64,000 nt of DNA, taken from an uncultured Lachnospiraceae bacterium (GTDB lineage Bacteria > Bacillota > Clostridia > Lachnospirales > Lachnospiraceae). Shown piece by piece: positions 16,421 through 29,200 of this stretch. Positions within the stretch are counted from its first letter, which is position 1; the number at the start of each line of letters is the position of its first letter. Below the pieces are notes generated by a model, which saw only the letters and a list, made by a program, of their open reading frames with translations, did no database searches and was not told where the DNA came from. Made by a program: the position numbers and the translations under genes. Location of the stretch: NCBI GenBank assembly GCA_900316665.1, contig ONDV01000001.1:35221-99220 (forward strand), written 5' to 3'.

Positions 16421-17591
16421 TTATAGCCTCTAAATAATTCTTATACATATCTAAAACTCTCTTATCCTTATTGAAAAATAAGTACTGATTATTTAATACG
16501 CCCTTTATGCAGGATAATGAAATATTTTTTTCTTTCATCCATCTTAAGGCATCGAGTTGATAAGTTTCAGGAAGAAAATATTGAATTCTCCTCATCGATT
16601 GCAATAATGTAATGAATTTATTATTCATTTCATCGTATGATGTAAGACCATTGATAAAAAATATATCCTCATTATATTTCAATTCATATATACTTATTCG
16701 CCGGACGGCATCAATAAGAAAGCCTGTATAAGAGTATTTATAAAATTTAGTAAGTTTTGAAGATCCGAAAAATGAATCGAAAAACGCCGGATTCTGATAC
16801 GAAAGATTCTTATCAACCATTTCCTTTAATGAAGATAAAATTATATTGTAATCTTTTATTTCCTGGTAAAAGAAAATCTGATGCGACGAATCATCTTCAT
16901 TATAAACAGGTCTGCTATTTTTATCCGACAGATCATATTCCGACAATAAGATATCCCTGTATTTATTATAATTCCTAAAATCCAGTATGACTCCATCCTC
17001 ATGGAAAACCATCGGCTGAGTCATAACAGGAACGACTACACTGTAACCATGCCTTCTCATTTCAAAAGACTGTGATACATCGTAAAAATCAAAACCATCA
17101 AACAGATCCTCTCTCCAATCAACATCATGGGATGTCGCCATAAGTAGTCCGTCGATAGCTTCCACATCATATAATTTATCATCAGGTGAAGGAAATAAGG
17201 AGTTAACGGTTGATTTATTAAATTTTGAAAAATCAGGTGTAATGGCACCTACTCGAAATGTCTGCCACATTATTCCGGTATAAGGCATCCGAGGAGCACC
17301 GACTATTCCAATCATTCCGATCTTTTCATCTGTATTAAAAATATACAATATATTATCAAGAAAAAACCTGTTTACAATATATACATCCTGATGCATATAT
17401 ATTTTGTATTTTGCATCAGACGACTTCATTGCCTCCTCATAACCGCTGCACATAGATTTTGCATCCGTAACAGTAATTATATCAGTAGAGTAACCTTCAG
17501 GAACATGAAGTAGTTTCAAATAATTAATACATTCATTTAGTTTAAGATCGTTATTAGTACATAATATAAAACAGAATTTATGATCGTCCAT
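16413..17591 (-). CDS. Family 2-like glycosyltransferase (StrF-type domain)
   Basis: 392 aa. Seen: beta-strand start KFCFILCTNND, KYKIYMHQDVYI (the HQDV replaces the usual DxD-type region in the StrF-like Glyco_tranf_2_5 group) around residues 65-77, IGMIGIVGAPRMP, and VEAIDGLLMAT followed by WREDLFDGFDFYDVSQSFEMRRHGY, typical for this group. The C-terminal 150 residues are uncharacterised. I chose ATG 17591 because AAAGG lies 8 nt upstream; a TTG at 17612 is less likely. Forms an operon with the next gene (8-bp overlap). A CCGATAT box about 80 bp upstream suggests sigma-D control, in line with a flagellar glycosylation role. AT-richer than its neighbours, as glycosylation islands often are. 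Confidence 0.8.
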   Translation of the reverse strand: MDDHKFCFILCTNNDLKLNECINYLKLLHVPEGYSTDIITVTDAKSMCSGYEEAMKSSDAKYKIYMHQDVYIVNRFFLDNILYIFNTDEKIGMIGIVGAPRMPYTGIMWQTFRVGAITPDFSKFNKSTVNSLFPSPDDKLYDVEAIDGLLMATSHDVDWREDLFDGFDFYDVSQSFEMRRHGYSVVVPVMTQPMVFHEDGVILDFRNYNKYRDILLSEYDLSDKNSRPVYNEDDSSHQIFFYQEIKDYNIILSSLKEMVDKNLSYQNPAFFDSFFGSSKLTKFYKYSYTGFLIDAVRRISIYELKYNEDIFFINGLTSYDEMNNKFITLLQSMRRIQYFLPETYQLDALRWMKEKNISLSCIKGVLNNQYLFFNKDKRVLDMYKNYLEAINE

Positions 17592-17671
17592 TAGGATTAC
17601 CTTTGAATTCAAGTCAACACGTTCTATCAGCGTCCTGAAAAATACAGCCTGTATTCACAGACTCATAAAGT

Positions 17672-17698
17672 ATATCGGATATTATCGAAAAAAATATA
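17672..17698 (-). promoter_or_regulatory. Sigma-D-like promoter of glycosyltransferase pair
   Basis: Minus strand CCGATAT (17672-17678) is an exact match to the sigma-D -10 box. The -35 region 16 bp upstream reads TATA rather than TAAA, so the match is partial. Confidence 0.45.
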
Positions 17699-17706
17699 TA
17701 TGACAA

Positions 17707-17740
17707 GAAAAAAACTCCTCTCAGTTTCCTGAGAGGAGTT
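17707..17740 (-). terminator. Terminator of tuf
   Basis: Twelve-bp stem AACTCCTCTCAG/CTGAGAGGAGTT with a four-base loop followed by a T-run on the minus strand, 14 bp beyond the tuf stop. Confidence 0.92.
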
Positions 17741-17753
17741 GAAATCATAATGA

Positions 17754-18992
17754 TTACTCGATGATAGAAGCAACTCTACCTGATCCTACAGTGTGTCCAC
17801 CTTCACGAATAGCGAATGTAAGACCCTGCTCCATAGCAACAGGATGGATAAGCTCGATCGTCATCTCAACGTTATCGCCGGGCATGCACATCTCAGTTCC
17901 CTCAGGAAGTGTGATGACACCAGTTACGTCAGTTGTACGGAAGTAGAACTGAGGACGGTAGTTTGATACGAAAGGAGTATGACGTCCACCCTCTTCCTTC
18001 TTCAGTACGTAAACCTGAGCTGTGAATTTCTTGTGGCATGTAACTGTGCCGGGCTTTGCGATGACCTGACCCTTTTCGATCTGATCACGGTCGATACCAC
18101 GGAGAAGAACACCGATGTTATCACCTGCTTCAGCGAAATCAAGAGTCTTACGGAACATTTCAATACCGGTTGCGACAGACTCTTCCTTGTCTTCACGGAT
18201 ACCAAGAATCTCGACAGGGTCATTGAGCTTGAGAGTACCACGCTCAACACGTCCTGTAGCAACAGTACCACGACCAGAGATCGTGAATACATCCTCGACA
18301 GGCATAAGGAAAGGCTTGTCGTTATCACGAACAGGTTCAGGGATATATTCATCAACTGTGTTCATGAGTTCCATGATGCAGTCGCCCCAGTTCTTGTCAG
18401 GGTTCTCAGGATCAAGAGGATCACCGTTAGCAAGCTTTGCAGGAGCCTTGTCGTCCTGAAGTGCCTGGTAAGCAGATCCCTTGATAATCGGGCATCCTTC
18501 AAATCCATACTCTTCGAGCTGCTCTGTAACTTCCATCTCAACGAGCTCAAGAAGCTCAGGATCATCGATCATATCACACTTGTTAAGGAATACAACGATG
18601 TAAGGAACACCGACCTGACGTGCAAGAAGGATGTGCTCCTTTGTCTGAGCCATAACACCGTCAGTAGCTGCAACAACGAGGATAGCGCCATCCATCTGAG
18701 CAGCACCAGTGATCATGTTCTTTACATAGTCAGCGTGACCCGGGCAGTCAACGTGAGCATAGTGTCTCTTGTCTGTCTGATACTCAACGTGTGCTGTGGA
18801 GATCGTGATTCCTCTTTCTCTCTCCTCCGGAGCCTTATCGATCTGGTCGAATGCTTCAGCAACGTTACCATCTACTCTCTCAGAGAGAACCTTGGTTATA
18901 GCTGCTGTAAGTGTTGTCTTACCATGGTCAACGTGACCTATGGTACCAATGTTGACATGCGGTTTCGTTCTGTCAAATTTAGCCTTTGCCAT
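17754..18992 (-). CDS. tuf: Elongation factor Tu
   Basis: GTPase that brings aminoacyl-tRNA to the ribosome. 412 aa, about 15 longer than usual. Seen: [15 protein letters not shown] (G1), the RGITI loop, DCPGHADY (G3), NKCDMID (G4), domain [15 protein letters not shown], and domain [25 protein letters not shown]. Extra residues lie in the segment [18 protein letters not shown] at about 185-203, between the G domain and domain II, where typical EF-Tu has a short loop (ALEGD-W). ATG with a good RBS. It has its own sigma-A promoter just after the fusA stop, plus a strong terminator, so it can be transcribed separately from the rpsL operon. Confidence 0.98.
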   Translation of the reverse strand: MAKAKFDRTKPHVNIGTIGHVDHGKTTLTAAITKVLSERVDGNVAEAFDQIDKAPEERERGITISTAHVEYQTDKRHYAHVDCPGHADYVKNMITGAAQMDGAILVVAATDGVMAQTKEHILLARQVGVPYIVVFLNKCDMIDDPELLELVEMEVTEQLEEYGFEGCPIIKGSAYQALQDDKAPAKLANGDPLDPENPDKNWGDCIMELMNTVDEYIPEPVRDNDKPFLMPVEDVFTISGRGTVATGRVERGTLKLNDPVEILGIREDKEESVATGIEMFRKTLDFAEAGDNIGVLLRGIDRDQIEKGQVIAKPGTVTCHKKFTAQVYVLKKEEGGRHTPFVSNYRPQFYFRTTDVTGVITLPEGTEMCMPGDNVEMTIELIHPVAMEQGLTFAIREGGHTVGSGRVASIIE

Positions 18993-19075
18993 TTTTAATA
19001 TTTCCTCCTTAAAAGTCTGCCTTACGGCAATTCACTTTACAATCCATGTTTTGCCATAAACTCTCGCATAATGCA

Positions 19076-19104
19076 ATTATAACGAAAAAATCAGCACTTT
19101 TCAA
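19076..19104 (-). promoter_or_regulatory. Sigma-A promoter of tuf
   Basis: Minus strand TTGAAA, 17-bp spacer, TATAAT. The -35 box lies 3 bp from the fusA stop codon. Confidence 0.82.
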
Positions 19105-19107
19105 CAA

Positions 19108-21225
19108 TTATTTCTTCTGATCGTCAATGACTTTCTGCTGTACATTCTTGGGAGCAGGCTGATACTTCTCAAAGAACATTGAGTAGTTGCCTCGACCCTG
19201 GGTCTCGGATCTGAGTGTAGTTGAATATCCGAACATCTCAGCGAGTGGTACGAAAGCCTTAACTATCTTGCCGTTTCCTACATCATCCATTCCTTCGATC
19301 TGACCACGTCTTGCATTAAGATCTCCGATCACATCGCCCATGTATTCCTCAGGCATTGTAACTTCGACCTTCATGATCGGCTCAAGGAGAACCGGTGCAG
19401 ACTTCTGCATAGCTTCCTTGAAACACATTGAACCTGCGATATGGAAAGCCATCTCGGATGAATCGACTTCATGATAAGAACCATCATAGAGCTCGGCAGA
19501 GATACCGATCACAGGATAACCTGCAACACAGCCGGACTGCATTGCTTCCTCGATACCATCGCCGACAGCCGGTATGTATTCCTTTGGAATTGCACCACCG
19601 GAGATATTGTTGATGAAGTCGTATTCCTTTTCTCCATTCGGATCCATGGGAGTGAACCTGACTTTACAATGTCCGTACTGTCCGCGTCCGCCGGTCTGCT
19701 TGGCATATTTGTATTCCTGATCAACAGGCTTTGTGAATGTCTCCTTGTAAGCAACCTGAGGAGCTCCTACGTTTGCTTCAACGTTGTATTCTCTCTTCAG
19801 TCTGTCAACAATGATCTCAAGATGGAGCTCACCCATTCCTGCGATAATAGTCTGTCCGGTCTCGGTATCAGTATGTGCTCTGAACGTAGGATCTTCTTCA
19901 GCAAGCTTTGCGAGAGCCTCGCCCATCTTCTGCTGATCGTTCTTTGTCTTCGGCTCGATTGCGAGCTGAATAACAGGTTCAGGGAATTCCATCGACTCAA
20001 GAATAACAGGGTGATTCTCATCGCAGATGGTATCTCCTGTGGACGAATTCTTGAATCCGACTACAGCAGCTATATCACCGGCATATACCTCATCCAACTC
20101 CTGTCTCTTATCTGCATGCATAAGAAGCAGACGGCCGACACGTTCCTTTTTATCCTTTGTGGAATTAAGCACATAAGAGCCTGACTTCATCGTTCCGGAA
20201 TATACACGGATGAATGCAAGTCTTCCGACGAAAGGATCTGATATGATCTTGAAAACGAGTGCTGAGAAAGGCTCATCATCTGTAGTACGACGCTCAATAG
20301 GATTGCCTTCAAGGTCGGTACCTTCAACGTCAGGAATATCAGTAGGAGCAGGCATGTACTCGATAACACCATCGAGAAGCTTCTGTATGCCCTTGTTCTG
20401 ATGTGCAGATCCGCAGAATACGGGAACTGCCTTATTGCTTACTGTACCCTTTCTCAGTGCCTTCTTCATCTCTTCGATTGAAGGCTCCTTTCCGTCAAGA
20501 TACTGCATCATAAGATCGTCATCAAGATCACAGATCTTTTCAACCATCTCTGTATGCCATTTCTCAGCGGTCTCTTTTAATTCGGGACGAATATCCTGAA
20601 TAGTAATATCCTGTCCGGTCTTATCGTTATAGACATATTCCTTCATCTCGAAAAGGTCGATGATTCCTTCGAAATAATCTTCCTTTCCTATGGGATATTC
20701 TACACAGACAGGGTTCTTGCCAAGCTTTGAAACGATCTCGCTGACGGTATTTTCGAAATTTGCTCCGAGAATATCCATCTTGTTGACAAATGCCATACGC
20801 GGAACGTTATAAGTATCCGCCTGTCTCCAGACATTTTCCGACTGGGGCTCAACACCGCCCTTTGCATCAAAGACACCGACGGCACCGTCGAGAACTCTGA
20901 GTGAACGCTCAACCTCTACTGTGAAGTCAACGTGACCCGGAGTATCGATAATATTGATACGGTGCGGAAGCGCTCCTTTTTTAGGTTTATTCTGTTCCTG
21001 CTCCGTCCAGTGGCATGTGGTAGCAGCTGATGTGATGGTAATACCACGCTCACGCTCCTGATCCATATAATCCATTGTCGAAGTACCCTCGTAGGTCTCA
21101 CCGATCTTATAGTTCACACCTGTATAATACAGGATACGCTCTGTAAGAGTGGTCTTTCCTGCATCGATGTGCGCCATAATACCGATGTTTCTGGTACGCT
21201 CGAGGGGAAATTCTCTCTTTCCCAT
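19108..21225 (-). CDS. fusA: Elongation factor G
   Basis: Translocation GTPase. 705 aa, normal length. Seen: [20 protein letters not shown] (G1), [12 protein letters not shown] (switch I), [15 protein letters not shown] (G3), NKMD (G4), and domain IV-V signatures [12 protein letters not shown] and [20 protein letters not shown]. Third gene of the rpsL-rpsG-fusA operon, 44 bp after rpsG. Complete and intact. Confidence 0.98.
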   Translation of the reverse strand: MGKREFPLERTRNIGIMAHIDAGKTTLTERILYYTGVNYKIGETYEGTSTMDYMDQERERGITITSAATTCHWTEQEQNKPKKGALPHRINIIDTPGHVDFTVEVERSLRVLDGAVGVFDAKGGVEPQSENVWRQADTYNVPRMAFVNKMDILGANFENTVSEIVSKLGKNPVCVEYPIGKEDYFEGIIDLFEMKEYVYNDKTGQDITIQDIRPELKETAEKWHTEMVEKICDLDDDLMMQYLDGKEPSIEEMKKALRKGTVSNKAVPVFCGSAHQNKGIQKLLDGVIEYMPAPTDIPDVEGTDLEGNPIERRTTDDEPFSALVFKIISDPFVGRLAFIRVYSGTMKSGSYVLNSTKDKKERVGRLLLMHADKRQELDEVYAGDIAAVVGFKNSSTGDTICDENHPVILESMEFPEPVIQLAIEPKTKNDQQKMGEALAKLAEEDPTFRAHTDTETGQTIIAGMGELHLEIIVDRLKREYNVEANVGAPQVAYKETFTKPVDQEYKYAKQTGGRGQYGHCKVRFTPMDPNGEKEYDFINNISGGAIPKEYIPAVGDGIEEAMQSGCVAGYPVIGISAELYDGSYHEVDSSEMAFHIAGSMCFKEAMQKSAPVLLEPIMKVEVTMPEEYMGDVIGDLNARRGQIEGMDDVGNGKIVKAFVPLAEMFGYSTTLRSETQGRGNYSMFFEKYQPAPKNVQQKVIDDQKK

Positions 21226-21269
21226 TTATTATTCCTCTATTTTTACTCTGCTGTCACTATGCTGCTAAA

Positions 21270-21788
<519 letters not shown>

Positions 21789-21872
21789 TCAGATGTGTTC
21801 GTGCGAATATATCTTCCTGAGTGAAAAATAAATCAACACCAAACCATATAACTTTGCGAATCATGACATGAA

Positions 21873-22292
21873 TTACTTTGAAGCCTTCGGTTTCTTCACG
21901 CCATACTTGGAACGAGCCTGCTTCCTGTCAGCGACACCTGCGGTATCAAGCGTACCGCGAATAATGTGATAACGGGTACCGGGAAGATCCTTTACACGTC
22001 CTCCACGGATCATCACAACGCTGTGCTCCTGAAGATTGTGTCCTTCGCCGGGGATATACGAGGTTACCTCGATACCATTCGACAGACGGACTCTCGCGAT
22101 CTTGCGGAGTGCGGAGTTAGGCTTCTTAGGGGTTGCAGTCTTTACTGCTGTGCAGACACCGCGCTTCTGCGGAGAATTTGTCTCGATGGGACGCTTTGTG
22201 AGTGAATTGAATCCGCTCAGAAGTGCCGGGGACTTTGATTTCTTCGTTGATGTCTGTCTGCCCTTTCTTACTAACTGGTTGAATGTTGGCAT
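21873..22292 (-). CDS. rpsL: Ribosomal protein S12
   Basis: Decoding-centre protein of the 30S subunit. 139 aa from ATG 22292 ([12 protein letters not shown]), with GGAGG 8 nt upstream. A GTG three codons earlier is rejected. Seen: [11 protein letters not shown], the streptomycin-resistance loops [11 protein letters not shown] and [12 protein letters not shown], and [15 protein letters not shown]. First gene of the rpsL-rpsG-fusA operon, behind a near-consensus promoter. Confidence 0.98.
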   Translation of the reverse strand: MPTFNQLVRKGRQTSTKKSKSPALLSGFNSLTKRPIETNSPQKRGVCTAVKTATPKKPNSALRKIARVRLSNGIEVTSYIPGEGHNLQEHSVVMIRGGRVKDLPGTRYHIIRGTLDTAGVADRKQARSKYGVKKPKASK

Positions 22293-22369
22293 TATTTTCA
22301 CCTCCTGTGGTCATTCTATGCCAAATACTACTGCTATCGGCTTTATGCCGATTTTTGACACGCTAGATT

Positions 22370-22399
22370 ATTATACAAGCCATGTATACTCTTTGTCAA
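22370..22399 (-). promoter_or_regulatory. Sigma-A promoter of rpsL-rpsG-fusA
   Basis: Minus strand TTGACA, 18-bp spacer, TATAAT: both boxes are perfect. The -35 box directly follows the rpoC terminator. Confidence 0.88.
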
Positions 22400-22401
22400 G
22401 T

Positions 22402-22429
22402 AAAAAACCGGACAGCTTACGCTGTCCGG
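22402..22429 (-). terminator. Terminator of rpoBC operon
   Basis: Minus strand stem CCGGACAGC-GTAA-GCTGTCCGG followed by six T, about 50 bp after the rpoC stop. Confidence 0.9.
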
Positions 22430-22476
22430 CATAATTCCAAATAAACCGTCAAATCCTGGAGAAGTTCTCCATCAGC

Positions 22477-25400
22477 TTACTCTTCATCGTCACTTCCATT
22501 ATCGATGTCAGAAGAATCGATGACTTCATCATCATCAGACTTTTCATCGTTTCGATCCAGCCTTGCCGCTTCTCTTGCGGCACGGCGCGCAGCCTCTTCT
22601 TCAGCAGCCTTCAGCTTCTTTCTCATTGCTTCGGCATAATCAGTAGAAAGACCGATTTTTCTGTAACGCTTCATTCCGGTTCCTGCAGGAATCAACTGAC
22701 CGATAATGACATTTTCCTTGAGTCCGACAAGGTGATCTTCCTTGCCCTTGATCGCGGCATCGGTAAGTACCTTTGTTGTCTCCTGGAAGGATGCGGCCGA
22801 CATCCATGACTCAGTTGCCAGGCTGGCCTTTGTAATTCCAAGAAGCTCTCTTTCTCCTTCAGCCGGTTCTTTGCCCTCATTGATAAGCTGCTTATTCATA
22901 TTATCAAAATCAAGCCAGTCAACAAGCGAACCCGGAAGCAGATTTGAATCGCCCTGCTTTTCGATACGCACCCTCTTCAGCATCTGATGAATGACGACCT
23001 CTATATGCTTATCGTTGATATCAACACCCTGGAGTCTGTATACTCTTAAGACTTCACGAAGCAGATAATCCTGAACAGCCTTAAGACCCTTGACCTTCAG
23101 AAGATCATGCGGGTTCACAGAACCTTCGGTAAGCGGATCGCCAGCCTTAAGTTCCTGTCCGTCAGCTATCTTTATGTGAGATCCGAAAGGAATCAAATAC
23201 TTCTTGCTCTCTCCGGTCTCAGGATTTGTAACAGTAGCTTCCTTTGCACGGCCTTTGTCAGTGATCCTGACGGTACCGTCGATCTCTGTAATGAGAGCAA
23301 GTCCCTTAGGACGTCTTGCCTCAAAAAGTTCCTCGACACGGGGAAGACCCTGTGTGATATCAGAACCGGCGACACCACCTGTATGGAAGGTTCTCATTGT
23401 AAGCTGGGTACCGGGCTCACCGATAGACTGAGCTGCGATGATACCGATTGCCTCACCTACCTGAACAGGCTGACCTGTAGCAAGGTTCATGCCGTAGCAC
23501 TTCGCGCATACACCGTCCTTGCAGCGGCAGGTCAGGATAGTACGGATCTTTACTTTTTTGATCTTTTCGCCATTTTCATCCACACCTTCGTTGACCACAC
23601 GCTTAGCGCGGGCTCTGGTGATCATATGATTTTTCTTGACGATGAGATCGCCTTTGCCGTCGAAGATATCGTTGCATGAGAAACGGCCTGTAATTCTCTC
23701 CTCAAGAGACTCAATTACTTCATCGCCGTCCGTAAAGGCTTCAACCCACATTCCGGGAATTTCCTCGTCAGGCTCTATGCAGTCAGTTGTCCTGATTATC
23801 AGTTCCTGAGAGACATCCACAAGTCGACGTGTAAGATAACCTGAGTTCGCGGTACGAAGAGCTGTATCGGAAAGTCCTTTTCTTGCTCCGTGAGCAGACA
23901 TGAAATATTCGAGTACGTCAAGACCTTCACGGAAATTCGACTTGATCGGGAGCTCGATGGTACGTCCTGTTGTATCAGCCATGAGTCCGCGCATACCGGC
24001 AAGCTGCTTGATCTGCTTATCGGAACCACGGGCTCCGGAATCAGCCATCATGAATACGTTATTGTATTTATCAAGACCATTCAGAAGATCCTTTGTGAGC
24101 TTGTCATCAGTCTTCTTCCATGTATCAATAACTTCCTTATAACGACCTTCCTCCGTCAGCTGACCTCTCTTATATCTCTTTGTGATCTCAGCAACAGTCT
24201 TTTCAGCCTTATCAAGAAGTTCCTTCTTCGTAGCCGGCACGGTCATATCTGCGACAGATACAGTCATTGCAGAAATCGTTGAATACTTGTAACCAATTGC
24301 CTTCACATCATCAAGCACTTCCGCCGTCTTTGTAGCTCCGTGCAGATTGATGACATGTTCCAGTATATCCTTCAGATTCTTCTTCTTTACAAGAAAGTCA
24401 ATCTCCAGCTTAAGAGCATTTTCAGGATCAGATCTGTCAACATAACCCAGATCCTGAGGAATGATCTCGTTAAATAAAAGTCTGCCGAGTGAAGTATCGA
24501 TCATTCCGGAGATTTCCGTCCCATCAGCCATGCGAGCCTTGCGGCGGCATTTGATCTTTGTCTGAAGAGTGATCTGATGGTTGACATATGCCATTATTGC
24601 TTCATTAATATCCTTGAAGCATCTTCCCTCTCCCGGCTCTCCGTCACGGATCTGAGTCAGGTAATAAATACCCAGAACCATATCCTGCGAAGGAACAGCC
24701 ACGACACCGCCGTCGGACGGCTTTAAGAGGTTATTCGGAGACAGAAGCATGAAACGGCATTCTGCCTGAGCTTCCTGAGTAAGAGGAAGGTGAACGGCCA
24801 TCTGGTCTCCATCGAAATCGGCGTTGAACGCCATACAGGAGAGAGGATGAAGTCTTATTGCCTTTCCTTCTACAAGGATGGGCTCAAACGCCTGTATTCC
24901 CAGACGGTGAAGGGTAGGCGCACGGTTAAGCATTACGGGATGCTCTTTGATCACGTCCTCGAGCACATCCCATACTGCAGGATCGACCCTCTCAACCATC
25001 TTCTTTGCGCCCTTGATATTATGAGCAGTTCCGTCTTCTACAAGTTCCTTCATTACAAAAGGTTTGAATAATTCGAGAGCCATTTCCTTAGGCAGACCGC
25101 ACTGATAAATCTTCAGCGAAGGACCTACGGCGATAACGGAACGTCCCGAATAGTCTACTCGTTTTCCAAGCAGATTCTGTCTGAAACGGCCTGACTTGCC
25201 CTTGAGCATGTCCGAAAGAGACTTAAGCGGTCTGTTTCCGGGTCCCACTACAGGTCTGCCCCTCCTGCCGTTATCTATAAGCGCATCAACAGCTTCCTGA
25301 AGCATACGCTTCTCATTTCTGACAATTATGTCGGGGGCTTCCAGTTCCAGAAGCTTTCTGAGACGATTGTTTCTGTTTATTATTCTTCTGTATAGATCAT

Positions 25401-26187
25401 TAAGATCAGATGTGGCAAATCTGCCTCCATCCAGCTGAACCATGGGGCGAAGATCCGGAGGGATGACAGGAATTACAGTAAGTATCATCCATTCAGGTCT
25501 GTTGCCGGACTTTCTGAACGCATCCACGACATCCAGTCTCTTTACGATCCTGGCTCTCTTCTGTCCGTTAGCATCCTTAAGCTCAGCGGTCAGTTCTTCC
25601 GCTTCCTTATCTAGATCAATATTCTGGAGAAGCTCCTGGATAGATTCAGCTCCCATTCCTGCACGGAAATGATCGCCATACTTGTCTCTGGCATCGCTGT
25701 ATTCTGCCTCGGACAAAACCTGCTTATAGGTAAAAGGCGTATCGCCCGGATCAAGAACTATATATGCCGCGAAATAAAGCACACGCTCCAGAACACGCGG
25801 GGATATGTCAAGTATCAGACCCATGCGGCTTGGAATGCCTTTAAAATACCATATATGCGATACCGGAGCTGCGAGTTCGATATGACCCATACGCTCACGA
25901 CGGACTGAAGCCTTTGTCACTTCAACGCCACATCGTTCACAGACCACACCCTTGTAACGGATCTTCTTGTATTTTCCGCAGTGACATTCCCAGTCTTTTG
26001 TAGGTCCGAATATCTTCTCGCAGAAGAGTCCGTCTTTCTCAGGCTTCAATGTACGGTAATTGATGGTCTCCGGCTTCTTTACTTCGCCATATGACCATTC
26101 ACGGATTTTCTCAGGTGAAGCGAGCCCAATCCTGATAGAATCAAAGGAAACTGCTTCCTTTATGTCATTGTTCTTCATATCTGGCAT
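22477..26187 (-). CDS. rpoC: RNA polymerase beta-prime subunit
   Basis: 1236 aa. Seen: N-terminal zinc ribbon [20 protein letters not shown], the catalytic Mg-binding NADFDGDQM, bridge helix and trigger loop region with [16 protein letters not shown], and the second zinc site [14 protein letters not shown] chose ATG 26187 (MPDMKNND) because AAGGAG lies 8 nt upstream; a GTG at 26208 would overlap rpoB and has no RBS. The C-terminus is a strongly acidic tail rich in D, E and S, as is that of RpoB. 17 bp after rpoB. Confidence 0.97.
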   Translation of the reverse strand: MPDMKNNDIKEAVSFDSIRIGLASPEKIREWSYGEVKKPETINYRTLKPEKDGLFCEKIFGPTKDWECHCGKYKKIRYKGVVCERCGVEVTKASVRRERMGHIELAAPVSHIWYFKGIPSRMGLILDISPRVLERVLYFAAYIVLDPGDTPFTYKQVLSEAEYSDARDKYGDHFRAGMGAESIQELLQNIDLDKEAEELTAELKDANGQKRARIVKRLDVVDAFRKSGNRPEWMILTVIPVIPPDLRPMVQLDGGRFATSDLNDLYRRIINRNNRLRKLLELEAPDIIVRNEKRMLQEAVDALIDNGRRGRPVVGPGNRPLKSLSDMLKGKSGRFRQNLLGKRVDYSGRSVIAVGPSLKIYQCGLPKEMALELFKPFVMKELVEDGTAHNIKGAKKMVERVDPAVWDVLEDVIKEHPVMLNRAPTLHRLGIQAFEPILVEGKAIRLHPLSCMAFNADFDGDQMAVHLPLTQEAQAECRFMLLSPNNLLKPSDGGVVAVPSQDMVLGIYYLTQIRDGEPGEGRCFKDINEAIMAYVNHQITLQTKIKCRRKARMADGTEISGMIDTSLGRLLFNEIIPQDLGYVDRSDPENALKLEIDFLVKKKNLKDILEHVINLHGATKTAEVLDDVKAIGYKYSTISAMTVSVADMTVPATKKELLDKAEKTVAEITKRYKRGQLTEEGRYKEVIDTWKKTDDKLTKDLLNGLDKYNNVFMMADSGARGSDKQIKQLAGMRGLMADTTGRTIELPIKSNFREGLDVLEYFMSAHGARKGLSDTALRTANSGYLTRRLVDVSQELIIRTTDCIEPDEEIPGMWVEAFTDGDEVIESLEERITGRFSCNDIFDGKGDLIVKKNHMITRARAKRVVNEGVDENGEKIKKVKIRTILTCRCKDGVCAKCYGMNLATGQPVQVGEAIGIIAAQSIGEPGTQLTMRTFHTGGVAGSDITQGLPRVEELFEARRPKGLALITEIDGTVRITDKGRAKEATVTNPETGESKKYLIPFGSHIKIADGQELKAGDPLTEGSVNPHDLLKVKGLKAVQDYLLREVLRVYRLQGVDINDKHIEVVIHQMLKRVRIEKQGDSNLLPGSLVDWLDFDNMNKQLINEGKEPAEGERELLGITKASLATESWMSAASFQETTKVLTDAAIKGKEDHLVGLKENVIIGQLIPAGTGMKRYRKIGLSTDYAEAMRKKLKAAEEEAARRAAREAARLDRNDEKSDDDEVIDSSDIDNGSDDEE

Positions 26188-26204
26188 CAGTGAAACTCCT
26201 TCCG

Positions 26205-29200
26205 TCACTCTCCATCATAATCATCATCATCAAATGAATCATCGTCAAAGTCTGACGAATCTGAGTCATCATCTTCGATATTTTCAATGGAGCCATTTTC
26301 TTCATTGACAGCCTGTTTTGTAAATTCATCATGGCTGAATGTGTTGTCGTCATCGAAGGCGTAATTCTTCTCTTCGCGGTCAGAGCCGGAAATAACCGAC
26401 TCGATATTTGTGTTACCGTATTCACTGGTCTCTTTCAGCTTGACCTGGTTGCCGTCTTCATCAAGAAGAGTCACATCCAGCGCCAGAGACTGAAGCTCTT
26501 TAAGAAGAACCTTGAACGATTCTGGTATACCGGCTTCAGGGATATTCTCGCCCTTTATTATTGCCTCGTAAGTCTTGACACGACCAACCACATCATCGGA
26601 CTTGACTGTCAGAATCTCTCTCAAAGTATAAGCAGCGCCGTATGCCTCGAGAGCCCAGACTTCCATTTCTCCGAAACGCTGTCCGCCAAACTGAGCCTTG
26701 CCTCCGAGAGGCTGCTGGGTAACCAGTGAATAAGGACCGGTTGAACGTGCATGGATCTTATCATCTACCAGGTGATGGAGCTTCAGATAATGCATGTGTC
26801 CGATAGTTACGGGCGCATCGAATTTTTCTCCTGTACGTCCGTCACGAAGCTGAACCTTACCGTCTCTTCTTATTGGAACTCCTTCCCAGAGTTTTCTATG
26901 ATCGAGATGATCACCGAGATACTGCATTACCTCAGGTCTGATCGCGTCCTTATATTTCTCCTGGAAATCTTCCCATGGCGTATTGACATAATCATTCGCC
27001 ATCTCAAGGAGATTTCCGATGTCGTCCTCGTTTGCTCCGTCAAATACCGGTGTTGCTATATTGAATCCGAGAACCTTTGCCGCAAGAGAGAGATGGATCT
27101 CAAGGACCTGTCCTATATTCATACGAGAAGGCACGCCCAGAGGGTTCAGCACAATGTCGAGCGGTCTGCCGTTCGGAAGAAATGGCATATCCTCTACCGG
27201 CAGCACTCTAGAAACGACACCCTTGTTACCATGACGGCCTGCCATCTTATCTCCAACAGAGATCTTACGTTTTTGAGCTATATAGATTCTGACTGACTTA
27301 TTTACTCCGGGAGGAAGCTCATCGCCGTTTTCCCTTGTGAATACCTTTGCATCTACGACAATTCCATATTCACCGTGCGGCACCTTTAAAGATGTATCTC
27401 TGACTTCTCTCGCCTTTTCGCCGAAAATAGCGCGAAGCAGACGTTCCTCTGCGGTAAGCTCGGTCTCACCCTTCGGCGTGACCTTTCCGACCAGAATATC
27501 TCCTGCTCTGACTTCAGCACCGATCCTTATGATTCCATTCTCATCCAGATCCTTAAGAGCGTCATCGCCTACGCCGGCAACATCTCTTGTGATCTCTTCA
27601 GCTCCAAGCTTGGTCTCTCTGGCCTCAGTCTCGAATTCCTCTATATGAATAGATGTATAAACATCATTTTCAACCATGCGCTCAGAAAGGAGAACAGCAT
27701 CCTCGTAGTTATATCCTTCCCATTCCATAAATCCAATAAGAGGATTTTTGCCGAGAGCCAGCTCTCCGTCGCAGGTGGAAGGACCGTCAGCTATTACCTC
27801 GCCCTCATCGACATGATCGCCCTTGAATACGATCGGGCGCTGGTTATAGCAGTTTGACTGATTAGATCTCTCAAATTTAGTGAGAATATATTCGTCTCTT
27901 GTACCGTCATCAGCCTTGACTACGATGCGGTTGGATTCGCTGCGCTCTACGGTACCGGAATGCTTTGCGATTACGCAGACACCGGAGTCTACAGCAGTCT
28001 TGGCTTCCATTCCGGTTCCTATTACAGGCCGCTCTGTGGTAAGCAGAGGGACTGCCTGACGCTGCATGTTGGAGCCCATCAGGGCACGGTTAGCATCATC
28101 ATTCTGAAGGAAAGGAATCAGAGCCGTAGCAACTGAGAATACCATTCTGGGCGAGACATCCATGAATTCAAACATGGTCTTGTCATAGGATGCAGTCTCA
28201 TCTCTGAAACGTCCTGATACGGAATCGTTTATGAAATGTCCGTCGTCATCAAGCCGAGCTGACGCCTGAGCCACATGATAATTATCCTCTTCATCAGCTG
28301 TCATATATACAACATCGTTGGTTACTCGAGGATTCTTAGGATCGGACCTGTCAATCTTTCTGTATGGAGCCTCTATAAATCCGTATTCATTGATACGAGC
28401 ATAAGAAGCCAGCGAATTGATAAGACCGATATTAGGACCTTCGGGAGTCTCGATAGGACACATTCTGCCATAGTGGGTATAATGGACATCTCGAACCTCG
28501 AATCCCGCACGGTCACGTGAAAGACCACCGGGGCCAAGGGCAGAAAGACGTCTCTTATGAGTCAGCTCACCCAGAGGGTTATTCTGATCCATGAACTGTG
28601 ACAGCTGTGATGATCCAAAGAATTCCTTGACAGCAGCTGTTACAGGTTTGATATTTATCAGACTCTGCGGAGAAATGCCCTCAACATCCTGTGTGGACAT
28701 ACGCTCTCTGACCGTACGCTCCATCCTTGACAGACCGATTCTGTACTGATTCTGAAGAAGCTCACCTACAGCGCGGATCCTTCTGTTGCCGAGATGATCG
28801 ATATCGTCCCTGTTACCGATTCCGTACTCAAGATGCATATTGTAGTTTATGGAAGCGAAAATATCTTCCTTTGTGATATGCTTCGGCACCAGCTCATGAA
28901 TATCGCGCTTTATTGCGTCAATAAGATCTTCCTTGTCAGTATATTTGTCAAGAAGCTCTCTGAGTTCCGGATAATAAACAAGCTCTTTTATTCCGAGTTC
29001 CTTAGGGTCGCAATCAACGTATTTTGTGATATCGACCATAAGATTAGAAAGAACCTTCTCGTTTTTCTCCTCTGTCTGGATCCAGACATAAGGAACAGCG
29101 GCATTCTGGATCTCATCAGCCAGTTCTCTGGATACAGATGTACCTGCCTCTGCAATGATCTCGCCGGTAGTCATATCGACAACATCTTCTGCAAGAGTCT

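Noticed and set aside
17979..18998. 339-aa frame antisense to tuf
   Set aside because: Mirror of highly biased codons in tuf; no RBS and no recognisable domain.
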